Of a stretch of DNA of 23,996 nucleotides, positions 16,223-23,617 are shown in pieces (positions within the stretch are counted from its first letter, which is position 1; each line of letters starts with the position of its first letter). The notes under the pieces were generated by a model, which was given only the letters and a program-made list of their open reading frames with translations, was not told the origin of the DNA and made no database searches. Made by a program: the position numbers and the translations under genes. Source of the stretch: CAYTBN01 sp964542165 (GTDB taxonomy: Bacteria; Myxococcota_A; UBA796; UBA9615; CAYRNR01); NCBI GenBank assembly GCA_964542165.1, contig CAZITQ010000149.1, forward strand, positions 1-23,996. Direction: 5' to 3'.

Positions 16223-16534
16223 CTACGGCGAGTCTGTCCTTCTCCACGTGCCTTCTGCGGACCATTCGTAGGTCGCGACGATGCCGCAGGCCGTCAGCTC
16301 GCGCACCACGACCTGGTCCGAGGTCCCGATGCCGCCGGTGTAGACGATCTCCCCGTCGGGGCAGTCCAGGTCGGCTCGCACCATGGCGTCCGGCGGTCCC
16401 ATCGCGTTGTTGGAACTCGACGGCGTCTCGGCCTCCGCTCCCTCCCCCGAGGTGGTGGTCGCCTGGGTGTGGGCTGCTCCCCGGCAACCCAGTAGTGGGA
16501 GGAACAACAACAGGGTCGTCAGCAGTCTGCGCAT
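16223..16534 (-). CDS. Small lipoprotein of unknown function
   Basis: A 103-residue lipoprotein. It begins M-R-R-L-L-T-T and has a hydrophobic stretch and lipobox L-L-G-C (Cys17). A low-complexity Thr/Ser/Glu linker (about 20-42) leads to a small globular part of about 60 residues with two Cys (near 58 and 82), which could form a disulfide. Its stop is 31 nt from the convergent EFR1-like stop. I do not recognise the family. The signal peptide and lipobox support a real gene. Confidence 0.75.
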   Translation of the reverse strand: MRRLLTTLLLFLPLLGCRGAAHTQATTTSGEGAEAETPSSSNNAMGPPDAMVRADLDCPDGEIVYTGGIGTSDQVVVRELTACGIVATYEWSAEGTWRRTDSP

Positions 16535-16730
16535 GAGCGAACGATATCGCCTGTGTCCCGTTTCGACCACTGGCCACGCGAGCCATGAAGTGGCAATGGG
16601 ACCTCGCGGCGCCCGGCCGGGCACGGTGCTGGTGGTGAACGGTCGAGAGAGTTGCCTGCCGAATCACAAGCCCATCCTCGCCCCTCGGCCGGCCAGCCAG
16701 TCCGGCGTATGATCGCGACGTCCGTCCGCC

Positions 16731-16736
16731 GGGAGG
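16731..16736 (+). promoter_or_regulatory. Ribosome binding site deciding the start at 16742
   Basis: GGGAGG lies five bases before GTG 16742. An in-frame ATG at 16709 has no such site, and TATGAT at 16708-16713, overlapping that ATG, could instead be a -10 box. Confidence 0.55.
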
Positions 16737-16741
16737 TTCGA

Positions 16742-17671
16742 GTGTCGAGAGTGTCTGTCCAGGAGGTTCCTGGAGTGCTGGCCGTCGACCGGCCGGGGCG
16801 TCGGCTGGTCTGGGGGCCGCTGGCCGGGCGGTTCGGGTGGCAGCCACTGGACGAGTGGAAGCAAGGGCTCCGGGCGGTCCTCGCCGCGGACGTCACTGCG
16901 GAGCTGATTCGCGATCTCGGTCTGCGTTGGCCTTCGACCGTAGTCCTCTCGAGCCAGGTCCGAGTCCGTGAGGCCCTCGATGCCATGCCTGTACTGGCGA
17001 TCCACGAGCAGCTGTGGTCGCCGCTCGCCGCGGCCGGGTGCCATCTGATCCACGTCGCGTATCACCGTGTGGACGCCGGCTTCGTCCTGGAGACCGCAGG
17101 GCCGCGCTGGCCTGCGGTCTCGTTCGACGGCCGACTCACGGACCTGTGGACGGCCTGCCCCCATCTCGGGAGCGGAACCCTGGAGTCCATCGACCGCCTG
17201 GTACGCGCTGCGACCTGCGCCGAGGTGGACGAACTGGCGGTGCGAGCGGCGGACTACGTCGCCAAGCAGGTCGACGACCTGCTCGTCGATCCCGAGGGTC
17301 CTGGGAGGCGCAAGCGGGACCTCGCCGACCACGGCCGAGTCATGGGCGATCTCCGGCGGACGATGGCGGACGAGCCCGAGACGCTCGCGGTCATCGAGGC
17401 GGCCAGCCAACCGGATCCGCCCCGCGTCGACCACGCGGTGTGGGAGCAACGCCTGGACGACGCGGAGCGGGACGGTCGGGCGTGTCGAACCGCGGCCGAG
17501 GATCTCGCGGGTCAGCTGGTCGGCGGCTCCCCACCGAGGCGAATCAGGATGACGGGCGGGGCCAACTTCCACGTGCGAAAGCAGACCGGCTGCGACATCG
17601 CACTCCCGAGCGGGGCCGGGTCCGCCGCACTGCATCTCCAAGCTTCGTGGTGGGCCGAACAGGCCCCGTAG
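16742..17671 (+). CDS. Protein of unknown function, 309 residues
   Basis: Start GTG 16742 is chosen for its ribosome binding site; ATG 16709 would add 11 residues. The protein has no signal peptide or membrane segment and is probably cytoplasmic. The N-terminal half (to about 155) alternates strands and helices, with W-G-P-L-A-G-R-F-G-W, S-S-Q-V-R-V-R-E-A-L and A-V-S-F-D-G-R-L-T-D-L-W. The middle is helical and charged, and the last 50 residues are Gly/Arg-rich (G-G-A-N-F-H-V-R-K-Q-T-G-C-D). No catalytic motif is evident and I recognise no family. Codon pattern and consistent protein-like composition in this frame support it as a gene. It converges on the gapped lipoprotein gene with 100 nt between. 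Confidence 0.7.
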   Translation: MSRVSVQEVPGVLAVDRPGRRLVWGPLAGRFGWQPLDEWKQGLRAVLAADVTAELIRDLGLRWPSTVVLSSQVRVREALDAMPVLAIHEQLWSPLAAAGCHLIHVAYHRVDAGFVLETAGPRWPAVSFDGRLTDLWTACPHLGSGTLESIDRLVRAATCAEVDELAVRAADYVAKQVDDLLVDPEGPGRRKRDLADHGRVMGDLRRTMADEPETLAVIEAASQPDPPRVDHAVWEQRLDDAERDGRACRTAAEDLAGQLVGGSPPRRIRMTGGANFHVRKQTGCDIALPSGAGSAALHLQASWWAEQAP

Positions 17672-17771
17672 ACGGCATCACGACCCGTTTCACCGAAATC
17701 CATCTCGGCGCTGGTGGGTGGCCTCGATGCGGCCGTGACGCCCGGCAGAGGGGAATGCTCCCCGAGGACAG

Positions 17772-18220
17772 CTAGTGGTAGTAGCTGATCAGACAGACCA
17801 CCGCGACGCTGTCCTCGTCCTCGCAGACCGTCTCCGACCACTCCCGGGTCGTCCAGTGTGTGCTCTGGCATTCGTCGCGCGCTGGAAAGCGCCGCCGGGG
17901 CGTGGGCCAAAACCGCGGGGAGCCCCCACCCCCCCCGGGCCCNNNNNNNNNNGGGTGGTTGTTCGGGCGGGCTGCCGGGGGTGGGGGCGGGGGCTTGGGG
18001 CGCGGGCGCTTGCGGGGGGGGATGACTGGAGCATCACGGGCGTCTCGCCACTCCCGCATCCGGACTCGCAGACGACGGCGACACAGTCTTCCTCGACACC
18101 ACAGTCGCCCGACTGGTCCACGAGCCAATCACACAGCTCCATCTCGGCTTGCTGCCAGGCCGTCCCGGAATGGCAGCCGATGAGCACGAGGAGCGGGCAG
18201 GCACAGAGGATCCTCCGCAT
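17772..18220 (-). CDS. Small Cys-rich lipoprotein, interrupted by an assembly gap
   Basis: The 5' part starts at ATG 18220 with an AGAGGTG-type site upstream. It encodes a signal peptide and lipobox L-I-G-C (Cys16), then E-L-C-D-W-L-V-D-Q and D-C-V-A-V-V-C. The 3' part, ending at TAG 17772-17774, encodes E-W-S-E-T-V-C-E-D-E-D-S-V-A-V-V-C and stops. Both ends carry a D-x-V-A-V-V-C element, so the mature protein probably had two or more copies of a small Cys domain. The ten N and the G/C-rich sequence on both sides break the frame, so the centre and true length are unknown. Function unknown. Confidence 0.6.
17943..17952. other. Scaffold gap of ten N
   Basis: Ten N join two contigs. About 60 bases on each side are unusual runs of C (left) and G (right), unlike the rest of the window, as seen when reads degrade into homopolymer. 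Sequence from about 17885 to 18025 should not be trusted. Confidence 0.95.
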
Positions 18221-18317
18221 GACGTCACACCTCTTCCGCAGTGGCCAACGTGGGACGGTCGCCGGGCGCAGCCTATTCAGGTACGGCGGAATTCACCCCG
18301 AGGACCTGTCCATCGGT

Positions 18318-18390
18318 CTGTGATTCGGCCTGTGATTCGGCTGGCACTCCGCGGGGGCACTCCGCGGGGTGATTCGGTAGGCACTCTGGG
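18318..18390. repeat. Compound short tandem repeat
   Basis: CTGTGATTCGGC occurs twice without a gap (18318-18329, 18330-18341). GGCACTCCGCGGG then occurs twice (18343-18355, 18356-18368). A third, diverged copy of each element follows (TGATTCGG at 18370-18377, then GGCACTCTGGG at 18380-18390). The array lies in the 213-nt intergenic region between two minus-strand lipoprotein genes. Confidence 0.85.
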
Positions 18391-18433
18391 TGAGCGCACG
18401 CTGTGCGGGCCGCCGTGGGCGCCGCCGCAGCCG

Positions 18434-18967
18434 TCAATCGCAGACGATGGTCCCGGCCATGGCCCCGTGATCGGCGATCCAGATCCACATCTTGTCCTGC
18501 TCGAACACACCGTCCGCGACGTGGTAGCGGCCGGGCTCGGTGTACTCGCTGTGGTCCACGGTACCGTCCGCGGTCTTGACCTGCAGTTCGTCGCCGGCGT
18601 CGTTGACGAGGTTCACCCAGCACCCTTCCATGGGGCACACCTCCGTCACCCAGCCCTCGATCTGCAGCACCTGGCCGTCGAAGGCGGCGGGGTCGGCGAC
18701 GATGTCGGCGATGGGGGTGCTCGCCTCCAGCGTGACCCCGGCGAGGATCTGCTCGCCGTTGTCCAGCGCGTCCTCCCTCAGCTGCGCCGGGTCGTCGCAA
18801 GGATCCGCGTCGTCGTCGTCGTCATCTCCGGTGGCGTCGTCGTCGTCGTCTCCCGTGGCATCGTCGTCGTCGCCCACAGAGTCGTCGTCACCGGTCGATT
18901 CACAGCCGCTCAGGGCCAGGGCCAAGCCTGCCGCCAGCAACATCATCAGCATCCAGGTTCGCAACAT
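18434..18967 (-). CDS. DUF4920-like lipoprotein with Asp-rich linker
   Basis: A 177-residue lipoprotein. ATG 18967 has an AAGGAG site about 8 nt upstream. The signal peptide ends in lipobox L-S-G-C (Cys22). An Asp-rich linker (about 27-53, D-D-D-D-A-T-G units) follows, encoded by GAC/GAT repeats. The globular part (about 70-177) includes G-Q-V-L-Q-I-E-G-W-V-T-E-V-C-P-M-E-G-C-W at 98-117 and then a Leu-rich strand. The C-P-x2-G-C-W pair (C111, C116) within a small beta-barrel is what I recall of the DUF4920 family, often periplasmic and of unknown function, with possible metal or redox chemistry at the Cys pair. It lies 151 nt after nhaA on the same strand. Confidence 0.82.
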   Translation of the reverse strand: MLRTWMLMMLLAAGLALALSGCESTGDDDSVGDDDDATGDDDDDATGDDDDDDADPCDDPAQLREDALDNGEQILAGVTLEASTPIADIVADPAAFDGQVLQIEGWVTEVCPMEGCWVNLVNDAGDELQVKTADGTVDHSEYTEPGRYHVADGVFEQDKMWIWIADHGAMAGTIVCD

Positions 18968-19118
18968 CACGTCGCTCCTTTCCTTGCGCGCGCCTCGGCA
19001 TCGCATCGCCACCCGCGCGAGACGACACACTCCCATGGCACGCTCCCGAATTCCATGAAAATCAATCGAAGATGTCGACAATTGGGCCGGATGGTGGCTG
19101 GTGATCCCCGCGTCTCCC

Positions 19119-20528
19119 CTACAGTTCCGTCGAGTGCTCTGCCTCGTCCACGGTGCGTCGAACGATCCCGGGCGGCGGCGTTGGGAGGAGCCATCGCCCG
19201 CCGACCAGGGCCAGCACACCCGCCAACAGCGACGCCGCCAACACCGCTGCTTTGGCCACCGCGAGTTGCGAGGGATCGTCGAACGCGAGCGCTCCGATGA
19301 ACAACGCCATCGTGAAGCCGATGCCAGCCACCACCCCCACCACCGCGATGCCACCCCAGGTGACCCCGCGGGGCAACGTGGCCCAGCCCAGCTTCACCGC
19401 CAGCCAGGAGAACAGCACGATGCCCAGCGGCTTGCCCACGACCAGCCCCACGCCCGCACCCACGGCGATGCCCATCGTTCCGGCGGCGGAGAACTCGATG
19501 CCGTGCAGGGAGACCCCGGCGTTGGCCAGGGCGAACAGGGGCATGATGCCGTAGGCCACGTAGGGGTGGAGCAGGGCCTCGATCCGGGTCACCGGGGGGA
19601 TCGCCTCCCGGCGGGCGAAGTTGACGCGCTCCAGATCGGGGATCCACTTGCGGGGTTCGGCGCCCGACTCCACCAGGTCGTGCAGCCGGTCGAGGGCCCG
19701 ATGGGTCTCGGCACGGAATCCCCGGTGACCGAGCCACGATCGCACCGGCGTCAGCAGCCCCAGGATCACGCCGGCGATGGTGGGGTGGATCCCGGCGTGG
19801 AGCATGCCGAACCAGATCACGAGGCCGGGCACGATGTAGGCCCAGGAATTGCGCACGCCGAAGCGCTGCATGATCAGCACGTCGATGATGCCGGCGCCGG
19901 CCAGCACGAGGCCCAGCCAGGCGAAGTCCGAGGAGTAGAACAGAGCGATGACGAGGATCGCGCCGATGTCGTCGATGATGGCCAGCGCCAGCAGCAGCAC
20001 GCGCAGCGCCGCGGGGACCCGGCGTCCCAGCAGGGCCAGCACCCCCACGGCGAACGCGATGTCGGTGGCCATCGGCACGCCCCAGCCGCGGTTGGCGTCG
20101 GTCCCGTTGTTGATGGCCAGGTAGATCGCCGCGGGGACGAACATGCCGCCCAGAGCGGCCGCGACCGGGAGGGCGGCCCGCCGTAACTGGGAGAGCTCTC
20201 CCTCGTGCAGCTCGCGGCGGACCTCCAGCCCCACCACGAAGAAGAACACCACCATCAGGATGTCGTTGATCCAGAAGTGCACGGATCGGGTGAAGGTGTG
20301 CTCCCCGAAGCCGAGCGCCACGGGTGTGTGCAGCAGGTGTTCGTAGACCGAGGCCCAGGGCGAGTTGGCCCACAGCAACGCGACCAGCGCCGTCACCAGC
20401 AGCAGGATCCCGCTGGAGGCCTCCACGTGCATGAACCTCTCCAGAGGTCGTGCCAGGGTGGACGCCAGACGGTGCGCCCGGGGCGACGCCTCGGGGGGGA
20501 TGGGGCTCGGCTCATGACCTGGGTTCAT
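19119..20528 (-). CDS. nhaA: Na+/H+ antiporter NhaA
   Basis: A 469-residue membrane antiporter that exchanges cytoplasmic Na+ for external protons. It has about 12 hydrophobic segments. The key sites are intact: T-D-I-A-F-A with Asp156, and I-I-D-D-I-G with Asp186-Asp187. These correspond to Asp133 and Asp163/164 of E. coli NhaA, offset by 23 residues owing to a longer N-terminus. F-F-F-V-V-G-L-E-V-R-R-E-L and the late G-I-G-F-T-M-A-L-F-I are also family signatures. Start ATG 20528 follows GGGAG about 10 nt upstream and overlaps the end of the methyltransferase gene by 17 nt, so the two are likely co-translated. A start 12 codons upstream is possible. Confidence 0.96.
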   Translation of the reverse strand: MNPGHEPSPIPPEASPRAHRLASTLARPLERFMHVEASSGILLLVTALVALLWANSPWASVYEHLLHTPVALGFGEHTFTRSVHFWINDILMVVFFFVVGLEVRRELHEGELSQLRRAALPVAAALGGMFVPAAIYLAINNGTDANRGWGVPMATDIAFAVGVLALLGRRVPAALRVLLLALAIIDDIGAILVIALFYSSDFAWLGLVLAGAGIIDVLIMQRFGVRNSWAYIVPGLVIWFGMLHAGIHPTIAGVILGLLTPVRSWLGHRGFRAETHRALDRLHDLVESGAEPRKWIPDLERVNFARREAIPPVTRIEALLHPYVAYGIMPLFALANAGVSLHGIEFSAAGTMGIAVGAGVGLVVGKPLGIVLFSWLAVKLGWATLPRGVTWGGIAVVGVVAGIGFTMALFIGALAFDDPSQLAVAKAAVLAASLLAGVLALVGGRWLLPTPPPGIVRRTVDEAEHSTEL

Positions 20529-21315
20529 GGTCCGTGGTCTCCCTGGGTGATCCCTGGCGCCCATCGCTCGCGGGCCGCTGGAAAAGATACATGGCCCAGC
20601 CCAGGCAAGCCCGTCCCCATCTCAGGTAGAGGTCCCGGTTCGTCCGTGCGGTTTGCAGCAGGTCCTCCACATCCGGGTCATCGGGGTGAGCTGCCGCATA
20701 CCGTTCGGCGGCCTGCCACTGGAGCCCCTCGTACCGATCCCAGTCTTCCTCGCTGGACACCACCGTGTACAGGAGCGACAGGCCCATCTCCACACCGTCG
20801 TCGACGTTGCTCCTGTGGGTTCCGAACGAACGGGCCTCGTGCCCGGTCTGTTTCAGGTAGTCCGGATCCGGGTCCTGCCTCCAGAAAGGCTCGCCCACGA
20901 CCACGAGTCCCCCGGGCCGCGCCATCCCCATGAGGGCCTCCAGGGTTCCCTTGTGCCCCTGGTAGATCCACGAGGCGCCGATGCACGAGGCCAGGTCCAG
21001 CCTCACCCCTGGTTCGGGTTCGTACTCGCCACCGTCCATGTGGCGCAGGTCGATGCGCCCGTCGAGGCCGCGGGCCGTCACGTTGCTCCGTGCCGCCTCG
21101 ATGGTGATCGGGGACAGGTCGAGCCCCGTGCCCGTCACCCGGTACCGCTCGGCGACCCGACACAGGAACTCCGCCTTCCCACAGGCCACATCCAGGACGT
21201 GACCGCCCTGGGGCAGGCGGAGACCCTCGATGAGCTCCTCGGTCTTGGCCATGCTCATCGGGTTCATGACCGTGTGGTCGGTGTGCGTGATGCCGAAGTA
21301 CTTCCACCTGTCCAT
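20512..21315 (-). CDS. Class I SAM-dependent methyltransferase
   Basis: A 267-residue cytoplasmic enzyme. Motif I is V-L-D-V-A-C-G-K-A-E-F at 40-50, followed by the acidic ribose-binding residue in G-T-G-L-D-L-S (Asp66). Further along are I-D-L-R-H-M-D-G, D-L-A-S-C-I-G-A-S-W and P-G-G-L-V-V-V-G-E-P-F-W, so the Rossmann methyltransferase core is complete. It resembles small-molecule methyltransferases; the substrate is unknown. The start ATG 21315 is tentative: an AGGAGG lies 12 nt upstream, somewhat far. The first two dozen residues (W-K-Y-F-G-I-T-H-T-D-H) recall methyltransferases of the UbiE/cyclopropane synthase type. Its 3' end overlaps nhaA, yet no functional link is obvious. Confidence 0.85.
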   Translation of the reverse strand: MDRWKYFGITHTDHTVMNPMSMAKTEELIEGLRLPQGGHVLDVACGKAEFLCRVAERYRVTGTGLDLSPITIEAARSNVTARGLDGRIDLRHMDGGEYEPEPGVRLDLASCIGASWIYQGHKGTLEALMGMARPGGLVVVGEPFWRQDPDPDYLKQTGHEARSFGTHRSNVDDGVEMGLSLLYTVVSSEEDWDRYEGLQWQAAERYAAAHPDDPDVEDLLQTARTNRDLYLRWGRACLGWAMYLFQRPASDGRQGSPRETTDHEPRS

Positions 21316-21441
21316 CTTCGATGATGTCCTCCTGGGAGAGATGTTCATACCGATGAACGTGGGCGATGTCGACAATGTAGAAACGGACACCCGAGTCGAC
21401 GTAGGAACCCTCCCGGCTGAAGGTGACGCAGAACGAGGCGA

Positions 21442-21636
21442 TCATCCCCCGCAGACGAACTCGGCATCCCGGGTCGACACGTTCGCAGTGCAGACGTCGA
21501 GGGTCCACCCGTCTTCGCCGGTGAACGTCATCGTGGCCGAACCGCCGCCAGAGGTATCGGAGACGTGCTCCTGGCACGCGAGCGAGGAACCCACGACCGC
21601 GCTCGAATGGCCCGCGTGGCCTGGCGCAGGTCCAGA
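21442..21636 (-). pseudogene. Possible truncated remnant of a small secreted or lipo-protein
   Basis: A 64-codon frame is open from 21636 to the TGA at 21444-21442 and has no ATG. Its only plausible start is GTG 21594. It reads like the C-terminus of a small exported protein: S-S-L-A-C-Q-E-H, then a Gly/Ser stretch, T-F-T-G-E-D-G-W-T-L-D-V-C and E-F-V-C-G-G. Three Cys and a sensible composition make it look real, but a hydrophobic signal peptide is missing because the 3' end of the MetE-like gene occupies that place. I read it as a 5'-deleted gene; a chance frame is possible. Confidence 0.35.
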
Positions 21637-21677
21637 TCATCGAGGTGCTGGCACCGCCGATCGTGCACCACCGGCCC

Positions 21678-22853
21678 TCATCTCGGCTGGCCACCGCGAA
21701 CGCCGTGGCGATCGCGCAGCACGGCGGCCGCCTGCGCGATCCGGCGCAGCTTCTCGGTGGCCGTGCGTTCGTCGCTGACACAGCGGGTGGCGAAGCAGCC
21801 GAAGCCGCAGTCGGGGTTGAGGAAGATCTGCTCGGCCGGAAAGAACTGCAGGGCTTCCTCTGCCCGGGCGACGATCGAGTCGACGGACTCGGGCTGGTCG
21901 GTACGGGGATTGACCACCCCCAGGCCGATCTCCCGGTCGCCGAGGGTCTCGCCGACCACCGCCAGCTCGCCGGCCCGCGGGGTGGCGTACTCGAGCACGA
22001 GCTGGTCGACCTTCATTCGCCCGAATGCAGGCACCAGCCTGGTGTAGTCCCCCTCCAGCAGGACCTCCTCGCTGCGGCTCCAGTTGCCCCGGCACACGTG
22101 CAGACCGGTGCGCACACCCTCGATGCCCTCGACGATTCCGTTGATCAGCGAGGCCGCGTAGTCCAGCTCCGCACCCGCATCACGGCGGGTGGCGAGGGTC
22201 GCTCACATGAAGGTGCGACGGTTGCTCTCCTCGCCCAGCACCACCTCGGTGAGCACCGGTTCGTCGAACTGCACGAAGGCCACCCCGGCGTCCCGCAACT
22301 CGATCAGCTCGTCGCGCAGGATCCGCACCACGTCTCGGGCCATCTCGGTCTTGTCCGCGTAGCCCGAACCCCTCGAGATTCGACCGATCCACATCGAACG
22401 GGTCAGCAGGTACGGCCCCGGCAGGGTGGCCTTGATCGGCCGATCGGTGTGCCGGCGCAGGAACGCCACCTCGTCGCCGGCCAGCGGTGCCCGACGGGAC
22501 AGCTTGCCGACGCAGGTGGGGTTGCGGATCGCCGACGCCGGCACGTCCAGGGTGTGCAACATCTCCTCGAACTCGGACTTGTCGTCCATCCGTTCCAGCA
22601 GATCGGCCAGGGTGAACAGCTCGGTGCCGTCGAGCTTGTCGGTGACGAAGGAGTAGAAGCTGTCCCGCCGGAGCTCGCCGTCGGTGACCAGCTCGACGCC
22701 GGCGTCCTGCTGAGCCGCCAGGCAGCGCAACACCTCACGGTCCGCCAGGGCGTCGAACTCCGCTTCCGCGAGGTGTGCCTTCTGCTTGGCCCGGAGGGCC
22801 CTGAGCAGCTCCCGCGAGCGGGGCCAGCTGCCCACGTGGGTCACAGTGAACAT
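21678..22853 (-). CDS. MetE-like methyltransferase with in-frame UGA, candidate selenoprotein
   Basis: One reading frame of 392 codons holds a single internal UGA (codon 217, bases 22205-22203) and ends at TGA 21680-21678. Both halves belong to one cobalamin-independent methionine synthase-like (core MetE / UROD-MetE fold) barrel. Before the UGA: T-H-V-G-S-W-P at 5-11, V-T-D-G-E at 56-60, P-G-P at 145-147 and Q-F-D-E-P at 195-199. After it come the zinc ligands H252-x-C254 (G-L-H-V-C-R-G-N-W), Glu288 (V-L-E-Y-A) and Cys349 (N-P-D-C-G-F-G). The UGA follows R-R-T-F-M, where my recollection of homologs suggests Cys. A SECIS-like hairpin follows, so Sec217 is proposed. If that is wrong, this is a nonsense mutant or a one-base error. 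It lies 16 nt after the TusA-OsmC gene. It would transfer a methyl group to or from a thiol; substrates unknown. Confidence 0.8.
22172..22191 (-). promoter_or_regulatory. Candidate bacterial SECIS hairpin
   Basis: On the mRNA, CACCCGC (22191-22185) pairs perfectly with GCGGGUG (22178-22172) around the loop CGUGAU. The stem starts 12 nt after the UGA, and 18 nt separate the UGA from the loop, close to the E. coli fdhF element. A G is at loop position 2 and is followed by U, as in known SelB-binding loops. An outer CUC/GAG helix (22196-22194 with 22169-22167) may extend it. GC-rich DNA forms hairpins by chance, so this is support and not proof. Confidence 0.5.
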
Positions 22854-22869
22854 CCTCGGGGCTCCTCTC

Positions 22870-23607
22870 TCAGACGATCGCGAGCTTGATCGACATCTCG
22901 ACCACCTTGTGCAGCGTGGCCGTCAGCGGGGACCGCTCGACCGCCAGGGTCCAGGCCCGCCGGACCGCCGCCTCGTCGTCGAAGGTCGAGGCGAAGCACT
23001 TGATGTCGATGGTCGAGAACGACGGGTCTCCCTGTTCCAGCCCCATGTGAGCCAGTACGTCGTGCAGCTGGCCGCGCACGGTCAGCTCGATGTCGTCGAC
23101 GTCCAGGCTGGCCCGGGCGCACTCGGTGGCGAAGCCCACCGCCAGCGAGCCTCCGAGCGCGCCGAGCAGCACCTCCACCGACGATGGGTACTCGTCCTTC
23201 TCCTCGAAGCTGGCCGGCTGGCCGACGTCGAACTTGAAGTTGCGGCAGTAGACGGTGGAGCGGAGGTGGCCGGTATGCCGGACGCGGGTGCGCCACTCGT
23301 ACCCACGCGCTCGTTCCTTGTCCCGCTCCAGCGCCATCTCGTCGGTGCCGGCCCCTTCGCCCCGGCGGATGAAGTACCGCACCCCCTCCGCGGCAGGCAG
23401 CTCGCCCAGGTAGGTGTGGCCGACCATCTCGCACCACGGGGGCAGGTCGTTGCCCACGGTCGGCTCGCGGCTTCTCAGCTCCAGCACCTCCCCCGCAGGC
23501 ACCGCCAGCATCTCGTCGCGCAGCAGCAGCACCAGCCCCGATCCGCAGTCCAGATCCCCGCCCTCGAGGATCCGGACCGGCTCGATGGAATCCAGCTCGT
23601 CGGTCAT
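22870..23607 (-). CDS. TusA-like domain fused to OsmC-like domain
   Basis: A 245-residue cytoplasmic fusion. Residues 10-70 match TusA/SirA sulfur-carrier proteins: L-D-C-G-S-G-L-V-L-L-L-R, P-A-G-E-V-L-E-L and D-L-P-P-W-C-E-M-V-G-H. Here Cys21 sits in D-C-G instead of the classical C-P-x-P, and a second Cys59 is in P-W-C. Residues about 110-245 form an OsmC fold (P-S-S-V-E-V-L-L-G-A-L-G-G-S-L-A-V-G-F-A, later E-R-S-P-L-T-A-T-L). In OsmC/Ohr peroxidases these two segments hold the catalytic cysteines; here both are Ser (154 and 226), while a Cys163 lies nearby. It is thus unlikely to be a standard peroxidase and may carry or bind a thiol or selenol. It starts 10 nt after the DsrE gene and ends 16 nt before the MetE-like gene. 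Confidence 0.87.
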   Translation of the reverse strand: MTDELDSIEPVRILEGGDLDCGSGLVLLLRDEMLAVPAGEVLELRSREPTVGNDLPPWCEMVGHTYLGELPAAEGVRYFIRRGEGAGTDEMALERDKERARGYEWRTRVRHTGHLRSTVYCRNFKFDVGQPASFEEKDEYPSSVEVLLGALGGSLAVGFATECARASLDVDDIELTVRGQLHDVLAHMGLEQGDPSFSTIDIKCFASTFDDEAAVRRAWTLAVERSPLTATLHKVVEMSIKLAIV

Positions 23608-23617
23608 CGGGCAGCCC

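Noticed and set aside
17885..18025. G-run region as a G-quadruplex regulatory element
   Set aside because: It flanks an N gap and looks like sequencing or assembly error.
21637..21639. A second selenocysteine UGA, joining the small frame at 21442-21636 to an upstream ATG
   Set aside because: The joined N-terminus lacks the hydrophobic signal peptide that the C-terminus calls for, and I found no convincing hairpin at the right distance.
22116..22202. MetE-like gene broken by frameshift or split into two genes
   Set aside because: Both halves are in the same frame; the codons between the UGA and 22116 read as normal protein (A-T-L-A-T-R-R-D-A-G-A-E-L-D-Y), so only one codon interrupts it.
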